Shown here in pieces: positions 41,672-51,222 of a DNA stretch of 64,000 nucleotides. A program made the translations under genes and the position numbers. Numbering within the stretch: the stretch's first letter is position 1; each line of letters begins with the position of its first letter. Source of the DNA: SVFI01 sp964519385 (lineage in GTDB: Bacteria; Bacillota; Clostridia; Lachnospirales; Lachnospiraceae); NCBI GenBank assembly GCA_964519385.1, contig CAZFLR010000003.1:1-64000 (forward strand), written 5' to 3'. The notes below the pieces were generated by a model, which made no database searches, was not told the origin of the DNA, and was given only the letters and a program-made list of their open reading frames with translations.

Positions 41672-43078
41672 TTATTTCTTTATCTTATCAAAATACTTTT
41701 TCGTCTCACTTACCACGACTCCGCTGAGGGCAATCAGCGCAATCAGGTTCGGAATTGCCATAAGTCCGTTAAAGATATCTGCAATCGTCCAGACAGCACT
41801 TACTGTCATGTAAGGACCGATGAATACACATAAAATATACAGCCAGCGATATCCTTTGACAGCCTTCTGATTTCCGCCTGTCAGATACTCCAGACATTTC
41901 TCACTGTAATAATCCCATCCGAGAATTGTCGTAAACGCAAAGAATACAAGACAAATCATAAGCAGGAACGCAGATACCTTTGCCGGGAACGGAAGACCGA
42001 GCTCAAATGCCTTTGAGGTAACGGCAACTCCTTCCAGTCCCATATCCCATGATCCTGTAATGACAATGGAAAGACCTGTCATTGTACAAATGATTAAAGT
42101 ATCGATTACCGTACCGAGCATGGATACAAGACCTTGCTTTACCGGCTCGTCTGTCTGTACGGCTGCTGCTGCAATCGGTGCACTACCGATACCTGCCTCG
42201 TTAGAGAAAATTCCTCGTGCAATACCCTTCTGCATTGCCACGATTACGGCTCCGAGTGCTCCGCCGGCCACGGCACGAAGTCCAAAAGCACTTTCGATGA
42301 TTTCCACAAATGCTCCCGGAACTGCTTTAATATTTAAAATGATAATAATCATGGCAACAACCACATATGTAACCGCCATAAACGGAACAATAATCTCAGC
42401 TACCTTTGAAATTCGTTTCAGACCGCCAATCAATACAAGTGCGACGCAAACAGTCAGAATCAGACCTGAAATGATAACTGCCCAGGTATAATCCATTCCG
42501 AAAATCTGTACAGTGTGTAATTTATCTGCGTCAAAGAAATTCTGTACTGCACTTGTAATACCGTTAATCTGTGTAAAGGTACCGATACCGAAAAGACCTA
42601 CGCACACACCTAAAAATGCAAAAATCTTTGCCAGCCATTTCCATTTCTTTCCCATTCCGTTTTCAATGTAATAGAACGGTCCGCCGATGATATGGCCGTC
42701 ATCTGCTACCACACGATACTTAATCGCAAGCAGACATTCCGCATATTTGGTTGCTGTTCCGACAAGTGCTGCAATCCACATCCAGAATAAAGCTCCCGGT
42801 CCGCCGGCCACAATCGCTGTTGCGACTCCGACAATATTACCGGTTCCGATGGTTGCGGAAAGTGCCGTACAAAGGGCAGCGAAGCTGGATACTTCTCCGT
42901 CTTCTCCCTCTTTGTCATTTGCAAACATATACTTAAATGCAATTGTGAGTTTGGTAAGCTGTAATCCTTTTAAACGCACAGTTAAAAGAATACCAGTTGC
43001 CAGAATGAGGACAATCAGCGGAACACCCCATACAAAGTCATCCACTGCCGTCAGAATTGTGTTGATTGAATCTAACAT
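41672..43078 (-). CDS. Sodium:alanine/glycine symporter (AGCS family)
   Basis: A protein of 468 residues with about 11 membrane helices. AGCS marks are CTALSATIGTGNIVGVATAI, GGPGALFWMWIAALVGTATK, GIARGIFSNEAGIGSAPIAA and TTILGWDYYSEKCLEYLTGG. The family imports small neutral amino acids with sodium. Because a glycine riboswitch precedes the gene, glycine is the likeliest substrate, taken up or excreted. AAAGGAGA precedes the ATG. It is monocistronic and ends at a shared terminator. Confidence 0.94.
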   Translation of the reverse strand: MLDSINTILTAVDDFVWGVPLIVLILATGILLTVRLKGLQLTKLTIAFKYMFANDKEGEDGEVSSFAALCTALSATIGTGNIVGVATAIVAGGPGALFWMWIAALVGTATKYAECLLAIKYRVVADDGHIIGGPFYYIENGMGKKWKWLAKIFAFLGVCVGLFGIGTFTQINGITSAVQNFFDADKLHTVQIFGMDYTWAVIISGLILTVCVALVLIGGLKRISKVAEIIVPFMAVTYVVVAMIIIILNIKAVPGAFVEIIESAFGLRAVAGGALGAVIVAMQKGIARGIFSNEAGIGSAPIAAAAVQTDEPVKQGLVSMLGTVIDTLIICTMTGLSIVITGSWDMGLEGVAVTSKAFELGLPFPAKVSAFLLMICLVFFAFTTILGWDYYSEKCLEYLTGGNQKAVKGYRWLYILCVFIGPYMTVSAVWTIADIFNGLMAIPNLIALIALSGVVVSETKKYFDKIKK

Positions 43079-43130
43079 GTTTCCATCTCCTTTTTACTGA
43101 TATCTCCAAAGAATATAGAACATGCTGATA

Positions 43131-43213
43131 GGCTCTGTCCTTTTGCCTGAGAGATCGACAGCATGGCTGTCTTACACCTTCGGCGCTCTGCTTTGCAGAG
43201 ACTCTCCAGAGAA
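43131..43213 (-). promoter_or_regulatory. Single-aptamer glycine riboswitch
   Basis: On the minus strand the conserved core is complete: CTCTGGAGAG, then CGCCGAAGGTGTAAGACAGCC, then CTCTCAGGCAAAAGGACAGAG. Only one aptamer is present; about 50 bases remain before the symporter start, with no second core. The expression platform contains no T-run terminator, so control at the ribosome site is possible. Confidence 0.92.
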
Positions 43214-43246
43214 TAAATTTGTCTTGTGCTGTCACACACAATACTA

Positions 43247-43275
43247 AGAATACCATAAAATAAAATGTTTATCAA
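43247..43275 (-). promoter_or_regulatory. Sigma-A promoter of the symporter gene
   Basis: On the minus strand: TTGATA (43270-43275), a 17-base spacer and TATTCT (43247-43252), ahead of the riboswitch. Confidence 0.6.
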
Positions 43276-43293
43276 TTACTAACACTTTTTTTC

Positions 43294-43322
43294 TTGCTAT
43301 CTAATATTTGAATTGATACAAT
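43294..43322 (+). promoter_or_regulatory. Sigma-A promoter of the purF-like gene
   Basis: TTGCTA (43294-43299), a 17-base spacer and TACAAT (43317-43322), divergent from the symporter promoter. AAAGGAG lies nine bases before the start codon. Confidence 0.6.
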
Positions 43323-43366
43323 AGATAGGGTTACAAAATTATTCATAAGAAAAGGAGCATATATTC

Positions 43367-44785
43367 ATGAGTGGTTTTTTTGGTGTCGCAGCAAAAGAAG
43401 ACTGCGTGTTTGATCTATTCTTCGGAATAGATTACCATTCCCATCTCGGAACAAGACGTGCAGGAATGGTTGTTTACGGACAAGACGGTTTCAACCGCGC
43501 TATCCACAATATTGAAAATTCCCCGTTCCGTACCAAATTCGACAAAGACTTCCGAGATATGCAGGGCGACTATGGTATCGGATGTATATCCGACTACGAA
43601 CCACAGCCTCTGCTCGTTCGCTCACATCACGGTACTTTTGCCCTCACCACTGTCGGCAAAATTAATAATGTTGAAGAAATCGTAGACAATCTTTTTAAAG
43701 ACGGAACCGTACATTTTCAGGAAATGAGTACCGGCGATATTAACCCGACAGAGCTCATAGCAGCCGTTATCAGCCAGAAGGAAAATCTGATTGACGGAAT
43801 ACAGCATGCTCTCAATATCGTTGACGGCTCCCTTTCTATTCTTATATTAACTCCAAAAGGCATCTACGCAGCCAGAGATGTGCACGGACGTACTCCTGTA
43901 GTCCTCGGCCGGAAAGAAAATGCCATGTGCGTCTCTTTTGAAGATTTTGCATTTCATAATCTCGGCTATCAGAATTACAAGGAGCTTGCTCCGGGCGAAA
44001 TCGTTGTTATCACTCCGGATGGTGCCAAAACTCTTGCCTGCTGTGGCAAGGACATGAAAATCTGTACCTTCCTCTGGGTTTACTATGGTTACCCGGCTTC
44101 CTCCTACGAAGGAGTCAGCGTGGAACAGATGAGATATAACTGCGGTCAGAGACTTGCCAAACGGGACACGGTCAAACCCGACACGGTTGCCGGTGTACCG
44201 GATTCCGGACTTGCACATGCCATCGGATATTCCAACGCATCCGGTATTCCTTTCTCAAGACCGTTTATCAAATACACCCCGACCTGGGCACGTTCCTTTA
44301 TGCCGACCGTACAGAGCAAACGTAATCTCATTGCCAAAATGAAACTTTTGTCTGTAAACGAGCTGATTAAAAACAAGCGTCTGCTCCTGATTGATGATTC
44401 AATTGTCCGCGGAACACAGCTTCGTGAAACCACTGACTTTTTATATGAAAACGGAGCAAAAGAGGTTCACATCCGTCCGGCTTGTCCACCTCTTGTATAT
44501 GGATGTAAATATTTAAACTTCTCCCGCTCCAATTCAGAAATGGATTTGATTTCACGTAAAATGATTGCAAAGCTTGAGGGCGTAGAGGATACAAGCATCC
44601 TTTCCGAAGATATCTTAAGCCAATACTGTGATCCTGAGAATCCAAAATATGAAGCGATGGTCGAAGAAATCCGTAAGGAGCTGAACTTCACCTCCCTTCA
44701 GTTCAGTCGCCTTGACGATATGCTTGAATCGGTGGGTATCGATCCATGCAAGCTTTGTACCTATTGCTGGAACGGAAAAGAATAA
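43367..44785 (+). CDS. Amidophosphoribosyltransferase homologue without glutaminase residues
   Basis: A PurF-like protein of 472 residues. The PRPP-binding phosphoribosyltransferase loop is intact (LLLIDDSIVRGTQLRETT), and the iron-sulfur cysteines of Bacillus-type PurF appear conserved (ICTFLWVYYG, LVYGCKYLNF, CKLCTYCW). The N-terminal Ntn domain is not functional by motif: the nucleophile Cys of MCGxxG is Ser (MSGFFG, codon AGT), the Arg region RYxTAG reads CISDYE, HNGN reads TVGK, and the SDTE Asp is lost (NPTE). It could use free ammonia or serve another reaction. No other purine genes are nearby. Family identity is firm, function is not. Confidence 0.85.
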   Translation: MSGFFGVAAKEDCVFDLFFGIDYHSHLGTRRAGMVVYGQDGFNRAIHNIENSPFRTKFDKDFRDMQGDYGIGCISDYEPQPLLVRSHHGTFALTTVGKINNVEEIVDNLFKDGTVHFQEMSTGDINPTELIAAVISQKENLIDGIQHALNIVDGSLSILILTPKGIYAARDVHGRTPVVLGRKENAMCVSFEDFAFHNLGYQNYKELAPGEIVVITPDGAKTLACCGKDMKICTFLWVYYGYPASSYEGVSVEQMRYNCGQRLAKRDTVKPDTVAGVPDSGLAHAIGYSNASGIPFSRPFIKYTPTWARSFMPTVQSKRNLIAKMKLLSVNELIKNKRLLLIDDSIVRGTQLRETTDFLYENGAKEVHIRPACPPLVYGCKYLNFSRSNSEMDLISRKMIAKLEGVEDTSILSEDILSQYCDPENPKYEAMVEEIRKELNFTSLQFSRLDDMLESVGIDPCKLCTYCWNGKE

Positions 44786-44806
44786 TATTGTGAATATACT
44801 ACAAAT

Positions 44807-44839
44807 AAGGGCAGATACCGTTTTACGGTATCTGCCCTT
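44807..44839. terminator. Inverted repeat, probable terminator between the purF-like gene and mfd
   Basis: AAGGGCAGATACCG pairs perfectly with CGGTATCTGCCCTT around TTTTA. The following T run is short on plus (CCCTTG) and modest on minus (CCCTTATTTG), so termination may be imperfect. Confidence 0.65.
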
Positions 44840-44917
44840 GACAGTTGATGAAAAAAACCAATACAAAAGTCGTCAAGTATGTCTTGCCCGCCTTCAGCAG
44901 CAGTAGTTCCCTGTTTT

Positions 44918-47900
44918 TTATAACAATCTCGCTCTCATTTCAGCGACAACCTTTTCTGCTGTCAAAAGCATCTGTTCTTCATCCCTCTGTACGACACCTG
45001 TTGTTTTTAACCGATAGAAAAATGTCGGTGTTCCCTTAACACTGAATTTCAAATTTCCTTCCATGTTGGCAAGGACAATCTCAATATTTTCCACCCGGAT
45101 TTTAGCCTTCGGATCCATCAAAAAGGTGATACCGTCCTTCTTTCCCTTCACCTCCGTGATATATAGCATATGCGCAGTCATCCGGATCAGAGAGATACGA
45201 AGCAGATTTTCTACGCATCTTGGAATCTCTCCGAAACGATCCATCAGCTCACTGCGCATCTCTTCGCTCTCCTCACGGCTCTCGATGGCTGCAATACGCT
45301 TATAAATATCAAGTTTCTGGTACTCATTGACAATGTAGGTTTCCGGAATATAAGCATCAACATCCATATCTATGGTCGTAATAAAATCGATACTCTCCCT
45401 TTGTCCCTTCATGGTCTTCACGGCCTCGTTGAGCATCTTGCAATAGAGGTCATACCCGACTGCCTGCATGTGTCCGTGCTGTGTTTTTCCGAGCAGATTC
45501 CCGGCTCCGCGGATTTCCAAATCCTTCATGGCAATTTTAAATCCGCTGCCGAGCTCCGTAAATTCCCGGATTGCCTGCAGACGTTTTTCTGCCACTTCCT
45601 TAAGCACCTTATCGCGTTTGTACATAAGAAACGCATAGGCTGTCCGGTTAGACCTTCCGACACGTCCCCTGAGCTGATAGAGCTGCGAAAGTCCCATATT
45701 ATCCGAATCATGAACAATCATTGTATTTACATTCGGAATGTCCAGTCCGGTCTCTATGATTGTCGTCGAAACAAGTACATCTATCTCTCCCTCGACAAAA
45801 TCATACATAATACGCTCCAGCTCACTCTCCTTCATCTGCCCGTGCGCAAATGCCACGTTTGCATCCGGAACCAGTGCCTGCAAAGTCGCCGCCATCTCTG
45901 CAATCGAGTTCACGCGATTATATACATAATACACCTGTCCGTCACGGGAGAGCTCTCTCATGATGGCTTCTCGCACCATCTCCTCATTATATTCCATGAC
46001 AAAGGTCTGAATCGGCATTCGGTCATTAGGTGCTTCCTCAAGTACACTCATATCCCGGATACCGATAAGACTCATATGCAGGGTTCTCGGAATCGGTGTT
46101 GCCGTCAGCGTCAGCACATCCACATCCTCTCGCATCTGCTTAATCTTTTCTTTATGCGCCACACCAAATCTCTGCTCCTCGTCAATGATGAGAAGTCCAA
46201 GATCCTTAAACTGCACATCCTTTGATAAAACACGGTGGGTTCCGATTACAATATCAACCAGTCCCTTTTTAAGCCCCTCCGTTGTTTTCTTCATCTGTGC
46301 TGAAGTCCGAAAACGTGACATCATCTCTATCGTCACCGGAAAATCCTTCATCCGCTGCACAAAATTTTCATAATGCTGCTTTGCAAGAATAGTAGTCGGC
46401 ACAAGAAAAACGACCTGCTTTCCTTCCTGTACCGCCTTAAATGCTGCCCGAATCGCAACCTCCGTCTTCCCGAAGCCGACATCTCCACAGATAAGCCGGT
46501 CCATAATCCGTCGGCTCTCCATATCACGTTTCGTCGCCTCAATCGCAAGAAGCTGATCCTGTGTTTCCTCATACGGAAACATTTCTTCAAACTCCCTCTG
46601 CCATACTGTGTCCCGACCATAAACAAAGCCTTGCTTTTGCTGACGGACAGCATAAAGCTGTACCAGATCCTTGGCAATTTCCGTCACCGCACCCTTCACT
46701 TTGGTCTTTGTCTTCGCCCACTCCTGTGTACCAAGCTTATTCAGCTTCGGCATCTTACTTTCGGACGATGCATATTTCATCACCGCATCAAAGCCTGTTG
46801 CAAGCACATAAAGATTTCCGCCATCGCGATATTCTATCTTCATGTAATCTTTTACAACCTTATCCACACAAACCTTTTCGATTCCTCGATATATCCCCAG
46901 CCCGTGGCTTTCGTGAACAACATAATCACCCACTTTAAGCTCTGTGAAGTCATGAATCTTCTGACCTTCGTATCGCTTTCTTCTGGTTTTACGGTTCACG
47001 GCTTTTCCAAAAATATCACTTTCCGTAATCAATGCCATACGCAGAGACAGATATTCAAAGCCTTTGGAAAGCTGTCCGTACATGACCATAATCTCTCCGC
47101 TTTGAAGCTCCCGGTCCTTGTCCTCGCTATAAAAACAGTTCAGTCCGCTGTTAAAAATATCCTCCGTCAGACGCTTGGCCCTGGTGCGCGAAGGAGACAA
47201 TAAAATCACCCGGTAACCGTTCTTTTGATATCGCTGCAAATCCTTTAACAAAAGTTCAAAACTGTTTTGGAAGGAATTGATATTTCTCGCGTCCACATGA
47301 TAAAAAGCATCCTCCGGAAATGCCTTCTGCTTCGTATCAAGCACCGACAACAGCAACAGTCTTTGACGGTTAATCGCCGCCCGGACCTCTCCGGCACTAT
47401 ATAAAAGCTCTGCCTGACCTTTGAGGGCGTAACCTTTTTCCAGACGCTGCATCATACTTTCTCTGAATTCAAGCTCCACTGCATCCAGATGCTCCTTCAC
47501 GCGAACCGGCTCATCTATGACAAGCAGCAGCTCATCAGAGTCAAACAATTCAAAAAAGCCGGACAATTCATCGTAAAAATATCGCATATAGCTGTCCAGA
47601 TTCGCCATAACACCAAATTCTTCCATCTGCTCACGAAGCCGGGCAGCCTGTTTTTTGATATGATGTGCTTCTTCTATCTTCATCTCCCTGCGAAGTCTGT
47701 CAGATACACTTTTTGCTTCCTTTTCAATCCTTTTCAGCCCCTCCGCCTTCTGTGAGGATGTCATTATCATCTCCGTAGCCGGATAAATGGTAACCTCCTT
47801 CAGTGCTTCTATAGAACGCTGGCTTAAGACATCAAACCGGCGGATGGACTCCACCTCATCTCCCCAAAGTTCAATCCGGTACGGGTTCTCCTCCGTCAAA

Positions 47901-48442
47901 TCAAACACATCGATAATTCCTCCGCGCACGGAAAACTGTCCCGGCATCTCCACCTGATACGTCTTTTCATATCCCATACGAACCAGCTTTTGTGCCAATG
48001 CCGTCTCCTCAACCAGACTTTCCCTGCCGATGTAAATACAGTTCTCCTTCATCACCTCAAGAGGAAGTACCGGAGCCATAAAAGTATCCGGTGTCGTGAT
48101 AATCGTTATCGGTTCACCGGATACAATCTTTCTGAAACAAATCATGCGTTCTCTTGTCATTTCTCTTCCGCGGATATCCGCGTCAAAGAAAATATAATCT
48201 TTGGCAGGAAACAGGGAAACATTTTTTTCAAAAAACAAATAATCCTCATACAGCTCTTTTGCCTTGACATCATCTGCTGCCACGACAATCTTATACCTGT
48301 AATCCATGCCCTGTGCATATATCATCTGACATTTCTGCGCCGCCGCGCAGCCTGAAATTGCAATCGTTTTTCCCTTATTCAGTTGTCTTTCTGCATCTTC
48401 ATAAAAAGAAAACTCTTTTAAATGCTCTACAAATGCCTTCAC
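44918..48442 (-). CDS. mfd: Transcription-repair coupling factor
   Basis: A protein of 1174 residues that removes RNA polymerase stalled at DNA lesions and recruits UvrA. Domains in order: the UvrB-like N-terminal module (GRESLVEETALAQKLVRMGY, GQFSVRGGIIDVFDLTEENP), the CarD-like polymerase-binding domain (KVGDYVVHESHGLGIYRGIE) near residue 500, and the RecG-like motor. In the motor are Walker A CGDVGFGKTEVAI, LLIIDEEQRFGV, TLTATPIPRTLHMS and GRVGRSNRTAYAF. The C-terminal TRCF domain ends the protein. The start is GTG with GAGAGG ahead. It lies nine bases after pth in the same unit. Confidence 0.97.
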   Translation of the reverse strand: MKAFVEHLKEFSFYEDAERQLNKGKTIAISGCAAAQKCQMIYAQGMDYRYKIVVAADDVKAKELYEDYLFFEKNVSLFPAKDYIFFDADIRGREMTRERMICFRKIVSGEPITIITTPDTFMAPVLPLEVMKENCIYIGRESLVEETALAQKLVRMGYEKTYQVEMPGQFSVRGGIIDVFDLTEENPYRIELWGDEVESIRRFDVLSQRSIEALKEVTIYPATEMIMTSSQKAEGLKRIEKEAKSVSDRLRREMKIEEAHHIKKQAARLREQMEEFGVMANLDSYMRYFYDELSGFFELFDSDELLLVIDEPVRVKEHLDAVELEFRESMMQRLEKGYALKGQAELLYSAGEVRAAINRQRLLLLSVLDTKQKAFPEDAFYHVDARNINSFQNSFELLLKDLQRYQKNGYRVILLSPSRTRAKRLTEDIFNSGLNCFYSEDKDRELQSGEIMVMYGQLSKGFEYLSLRMALITESDIFGKAVNRKTRRKRYEGQKIHDFTELKVGDYVVHESHGLGIYRGIEKVCVDKVVKDYMKIEYRDGGNLYVLATGFDAVMKYASSESKMPKLNKLGTQEWAKTKTKVKGAVTEIAKDLVQLYAVRQQKQGFVYGRDTVWQREFEEMFPYEETQDQLLAIEATKRDMESRRIMDRLICGDVGFGKTEVAIRAAFKAVQEGKQVVFLVPTTILAKQHYENFVQRMKDFPVTIEMMSRFRTSAQMKKTTEGLKKGLVDIVIGTHRVLSKDVQFKDLGLLIIDEEQRFGVAHKEKIKQMREDVDVLTLTATPIPRTLHMSLIGIRDMSVLEEAPNDRMPIQTFVMEYNEEMVREAIMRELSRDGQVYYVYNRVNSIAEMAATLQALVPDANVAFAHGQMKESELERIMYDFVEGEIDVLVSTTIIETGLDIPNVNTMIVHDSDNMGLSQLYQLRGRVGRSNRTAYAFLMYKRDKVLKEVAEKRLQAIREFTELGSGFKIAMKDLEIRGAGNLLGKTQHGHMQAVGYDLYCKMLNEAVKTMKGQRESIDFITTIDMDVDAYIPETYIVNEYQKLDIYKRIAAIESREESEEMRSELMDRFGEIPRCVENLLRISLIRMTAHMLYITEVKGKKDGITFLMDPKAKIRVENIEIVLANMEGNLKFSVKGTPTFFYRLKTTGVVQRDEEQMLLTAEKVVAEMRARLL

Positions 48443-48451
48443 TTACGCCTC

Positions 48452-49021
48452 TCATTTCTTCGCATTAAACCGGTTCATCGCCTCATCCGGGCCGTCAGCC
48501 ATAATTTTTTCCACCGCATCCGCAGCTCTCAAAAACGCATCCTCCATCACTTCCCGTTCTTCCTTCGGAAAACGTGACAAAACGTAATCAACAAGGTCAT
48601 ACCCCTTCGGCTTTTCTCCCACACCGATTTTAATTCGGATAAACCTGTCATGTCCGAGATGCGATATAATATTTTTTATTCCGTTATGCCCTCCGGCACT
48701 TCCCTTTTTACGGATACGAAGCTGACCCGGAGCGAGTGTAATATCATCATAAATCACAATAAGCTGTGACTCTTCATCCACCTTGTAATAATCAATCAGG
48801 GAACGCACGGATTCTCCGCTCAGGTTCATAAAGGTCTGGGGTTTTGCAAGAATTACCTTCTCTCCCCCTATATAACCTCTGCCGTAAACTGCCTTATGCT
48901 TTTTTTCCGACATAAAAATATCGTGTCTGTCTGCGATTTTATCAATGGTATCAAACCCGGCATTATGACGCGTATGGTCATATTCTCCGGTAGGATTTCC
49001 CAATCCGACTATAATATACAT
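48452..49021 (-). CDS. pth: Peptidyl-tRNA hydrolase
   Basis: It recycles peptidyl-tRNAs released from ribosomes. At 189 residues, normal for Pth, the start is MYIIVGLGNPTGEYDHTRHN with AAGAGGAA upstream; a 16-residue extension was trimmed. The catalytic His is in TRHNAGFDTID, with KPQTFMNLSGESV, the Asp in VIYDDITLAPG, and GSAGGHNGIKNIISHLG. It is followed after nine bases by mfd, the conserved pth-mfd arrangement of Firmicutes. Confidence 0.97.
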   Translation of the reverse strand: MYIIVGLGNPTGEYDHTRHNAGFDTIDKIADRHDIFMSEKKHKAVYGRGYIGGEKVILAKPQTFMNLSGESVRSLIDYYKVDEESQLIVIYDDITLAPGQLRIRKKGSAGGHNGIKNIISHLGHDRFIRIKIGVGEKPKGYDLVDYVLSRFPKEEREVMEDAFLRAADAVEKIMADGPDEAMNRFNAKK

Positions 49022-49040
49022 ATTTATTCCTCTTACTACT

Positions 49041-49532
49041 CTATTTCCATTGCAGATGATGCAGCTCACCCGTCATTTGCATGGAGTCAAAATTTTGTTG
49101 TCTGAGTGCTTCATAAAGCACGATTGCCACAGAATTAGAAAGATTCAGGGAACGAATCTGTGGCAGCATCGGAATCCGGATACAGGTCTCCTCGTAGTCC
49201 ACCAGAATTTCTTCCGGAATTCCCGCACTTTCCTTACCGAACATAATAAAGTCGTCCGGACCAAACTCAACCTCTGTATAGACATGCTTTGCTTTGGTCG
49301 TCGCCATCCATATTTTTGCATTTGGATTTTTTTCCTTAAATTCCTCAAAATTGACATATCTGGTTACATCCAGCTTATCCCAATAATCCATTCCCGCCCT
49401 TTTAATTTCCTTTTCATTCAGGCGAAAACCGAGCGGCTCTATCAGGTGAAGTGCCGTCCCTGTTGCAACGCAGGTTCTGCCGATATTTCCAGTATTTGCC
49501 GGTATCTCCGGCTGATGAAGTATAATATTCAT
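49041..49532 (-). CDS. trmL: tRNA (cytidine(34)-2'-O)-methyltransferase
   Basis: A SPOUT methyltransferase of 163 residues modifying the wobble base of certain tRNA-Leu species. Motifs are MNIILHQPEIPANTGNIGRT, IMFGKESAGIPEEIL and the knot segment RIPMLPQIRSLNLSNSVAI. The start was moved 24 codons inward from an upstream ATG to the family start; GAAAGAGA lies before it. It sits between the aminotransferase gene and pth with short gaps, all on the minus strand. Confidence 0.94.
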   Translation of the reverse strand: MNIILHQPEIPANTGNIGRTCVATGTALHLIEPLGFRLNEKEIKRAGMDYWDKLDVTRYVNFEEFKEKNPNAKIWMATTKAKHVYTEVEFGPDDFIMFGKESAGIPEEILVDYEETCIRIPMLPQIRSLNLSNSVAIVLYEALRQQNFDSMQMTGELHHLQWK

Positions 49533-49551
49533 AAGCTTCTCTTTCCGATGG

Positions 49552-50727
49552 TTATTTTTTTTCACGCAATTTTTCCACAAAATGCTTAAGCCGCCCAATT
49601 GCAACCTTTAAATCTTCCAGCGAATAGGCATAAGAAATCCTGAGAAAGCCCTCGCCGCAATCGCCGAATGCTGTTCCCGGAACCACTGCCACCTTTTCCG
49701 TATTTAAAAGCTCCTGTGCAAATTCTTCACTCGTCATACCGAATTCTTTGATGCACGGGAACACATAAAATGCCCCAAACGGCTCAAAACACGGAAGTCC
49801 CATTTCCTTAAACTCATGCATGAGATAACGCCGTCTCTGATTATATGCTTCGCGCATGACCGCCACATCCTCGTCTCCATTTTTGAGTGCTTCCACCGCC
49901 GCGTACTGACTTGTCGTCGGAGCACACATAATGGCAAACTGATGAATCTTCGTCATCTGCTCTATGATTTCCTTTGGTCCGCAGGCATATCCGAGTCTCC
50001 ATCCCGTCATTGCATAAGCCTTTGAAAATCCGTTAATCAGAATCGTTCTCTCCTTCATGCCCGGTATACATGCAATCGACACATGCTCCTCATTGTAGGA
50101 AAGCTCACTGTATATCTCATCCGAAATGACAAAAATATCATGTTTCTCAATCACCTCTGCGATGGCTTCCAAATCCCCGCGCTCCATAATCGCGCCCGTC
50201 GGATTGTTCGGAAACGGCAGAATCAGTATTTTGGTCTTATCCGTAATCGCGTCCTCAAGCTCACGTGCTGTCAGACGAAACTCATTTTCATTTTTTAACT
50301 CAATAATAACCGGCTTTGCACCGGCTAAAATCGCACACGGCTCATAGGAAACATAGCTCGGCTGCGGAATAAGAACTTCCTCTCCCTCCCCCGGATTAAT
50401 CATTGCCCGGAGTGCCATGTCAATCGCCTCTGAACCCCCGACCGTAACGATAACTTCGCCTGCATAATTGTAAGAAAGGTCCAGTTTCCGTTTTAAGTAA
50501 CGGCAGATTTCCTGCTTTAATTCCTTCAGTCCGGAATTGGAGGTATAAAATGTACGCCCCTTTTCAAGGGAATAAATACCCTCGTCACGGATATGCCACG
50601 GCGTGTCAAAATCCGGTTCACCGACACCGAGAGAAATCGCATCCGGCATTTCTGCCACCAGATCAAAAAACTTTCGGATTCCGGACGGTTTTAATTCAAC
50701 AACCTGTTTTGCTAATGGATTTCTCAT
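49552..50727 (-). CDS. Class I/II pyridoxal-phosphate aminotransferase (PatA/AraT-like)
   Basis: An aminotransferase of 391 residues. The PLP lysine is in INGFSKAYAMTGWRLGYA; other marks are ISLGVGEPDFDTPWHI, ILPFPNNPTGAIMERGDL, VISDEIYSELSYN and FLRISYAYS. The closest families act on aromatic or branched amino acids (or N-acetyl-diaminopimelate); substrate choice cannot be made from motifs. The start overlaps the Lrp-type regulator's stop by four bases (ATGA), a pairing common in Firmicutes that suggests control by an amino acid ligand. Confidence 0.9.
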   Translation of the reverse strand: MRNPLAKQVVELKPSGIRKFFDLVAEMPDAISLGVGEPDFDTPWHIRDEGIYSLEKGRTFYTSNSGLKELKQEICRYLKRKLDLSYNYAGEVIVTVGGSEAIDMALRAMINPGEGEEVLIPQPSYVSYEPCAILAGAKPVIIELKNENEFRLTARELEDAITDKTKILILPFPNNPTGAIMERGDLEAIAEVIEKHDIFVISDEIYSELSYNEEHVSIACIPGMKERTILINGFSKAYAMTGWRLGYACGPKEIIEQMTKIHQFAIMCAPTTSQYAAVEALKNGDEDVAVMREAYNQRRRYLMHEFKEMGLPCFEPFGAFYVFPCIKEFGMTSEEFAQELLNTEKVAVVPGTAFGDCGEGFLRISYAYSLEDLKVAIGRLKHFVEKLREKK

Positions 50728-51206
50728 GGTGTAATCTTTATCCTTTCATCTTCAGATTTCTTTGCAAGAATCGTTCCGTGATCCTTATATTTCTTTAAGA
50801 TAAAATGCGTCGCCGTACTCAGGACAGAATCCAGAGTAGAGAGCTTATCCGATACAAACTGTGAAATTTCCTTTAAGGAACGTCCCTCGAGCGTAATAAG
50901 AAGGTCATATCCGCCGGAAATAAGATATACAGAATTTACCTCCGGATATTTGTAAATACGCTCCGCAATATTGTCAAAGCCCTGCCCTCTCTGTGGTGTC
51001 ACTCGCACCTCAATAAGTGCCGTCACCTTTTCAAGATTGGTCTTTTCCCAGTCAATCATTGTGTGATATCCGCAGATAATACCTTCCTCTTCCAGCTTTT
51101 TCAGCTCGTTCGCCACCTCGATTTCCGGCTCGCCCATGATAACTGCCAGCTCACCGATATCAATACGGCTGTTTTTTTCAATAATGGCTAAAATTCTTTC
51201 TCTCAT
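50724..51206 (-). CDS. Lrp/AsnC family transcriptional regulator
   Basis: A protein of 160 residues with an N-terminal helix-turn-helix (RIDIGELAVIMGEPEIEVAN, ELKKLEEEGIICGYHTMIDW) and a C-terminal RAM ligand domain (VTALIEVRVTPQRGQGFDNI, VYLISGGYDLLITLEGRSL). Such proteins bind amino acids as octamers. It is translationally coupled to the downstream aminotransferase and probably regulates it. A short gap separates it from the AIR-synthase-like gene upstream. Confidence 0.92.
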   Translation of the reverse strand: MRERILAIIEKNSRIDIGELAVIMGEPEIEVANELKKLEEEGIICGYHTMIDWEKTNLEKVTALIEVRVTPQRGQGFDNIAERIYKYPEVNSVYLISGGYDLLITLEGRSLKEISQFVSDKLSTLDSVLSTATHFILKKYKDHGTILAKKSEDERIKITP

Positions 51207-51222
51207 CTCTGTTTTCCTCTCT

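Noticed and set aside
43079..43130. Second glycine aptamer in the symporter leader
   Set aside because: The roughly 50 bases between the aptamer and the start codon lack the GCCGAAGG and CAGGCAAAAGGAC cores.
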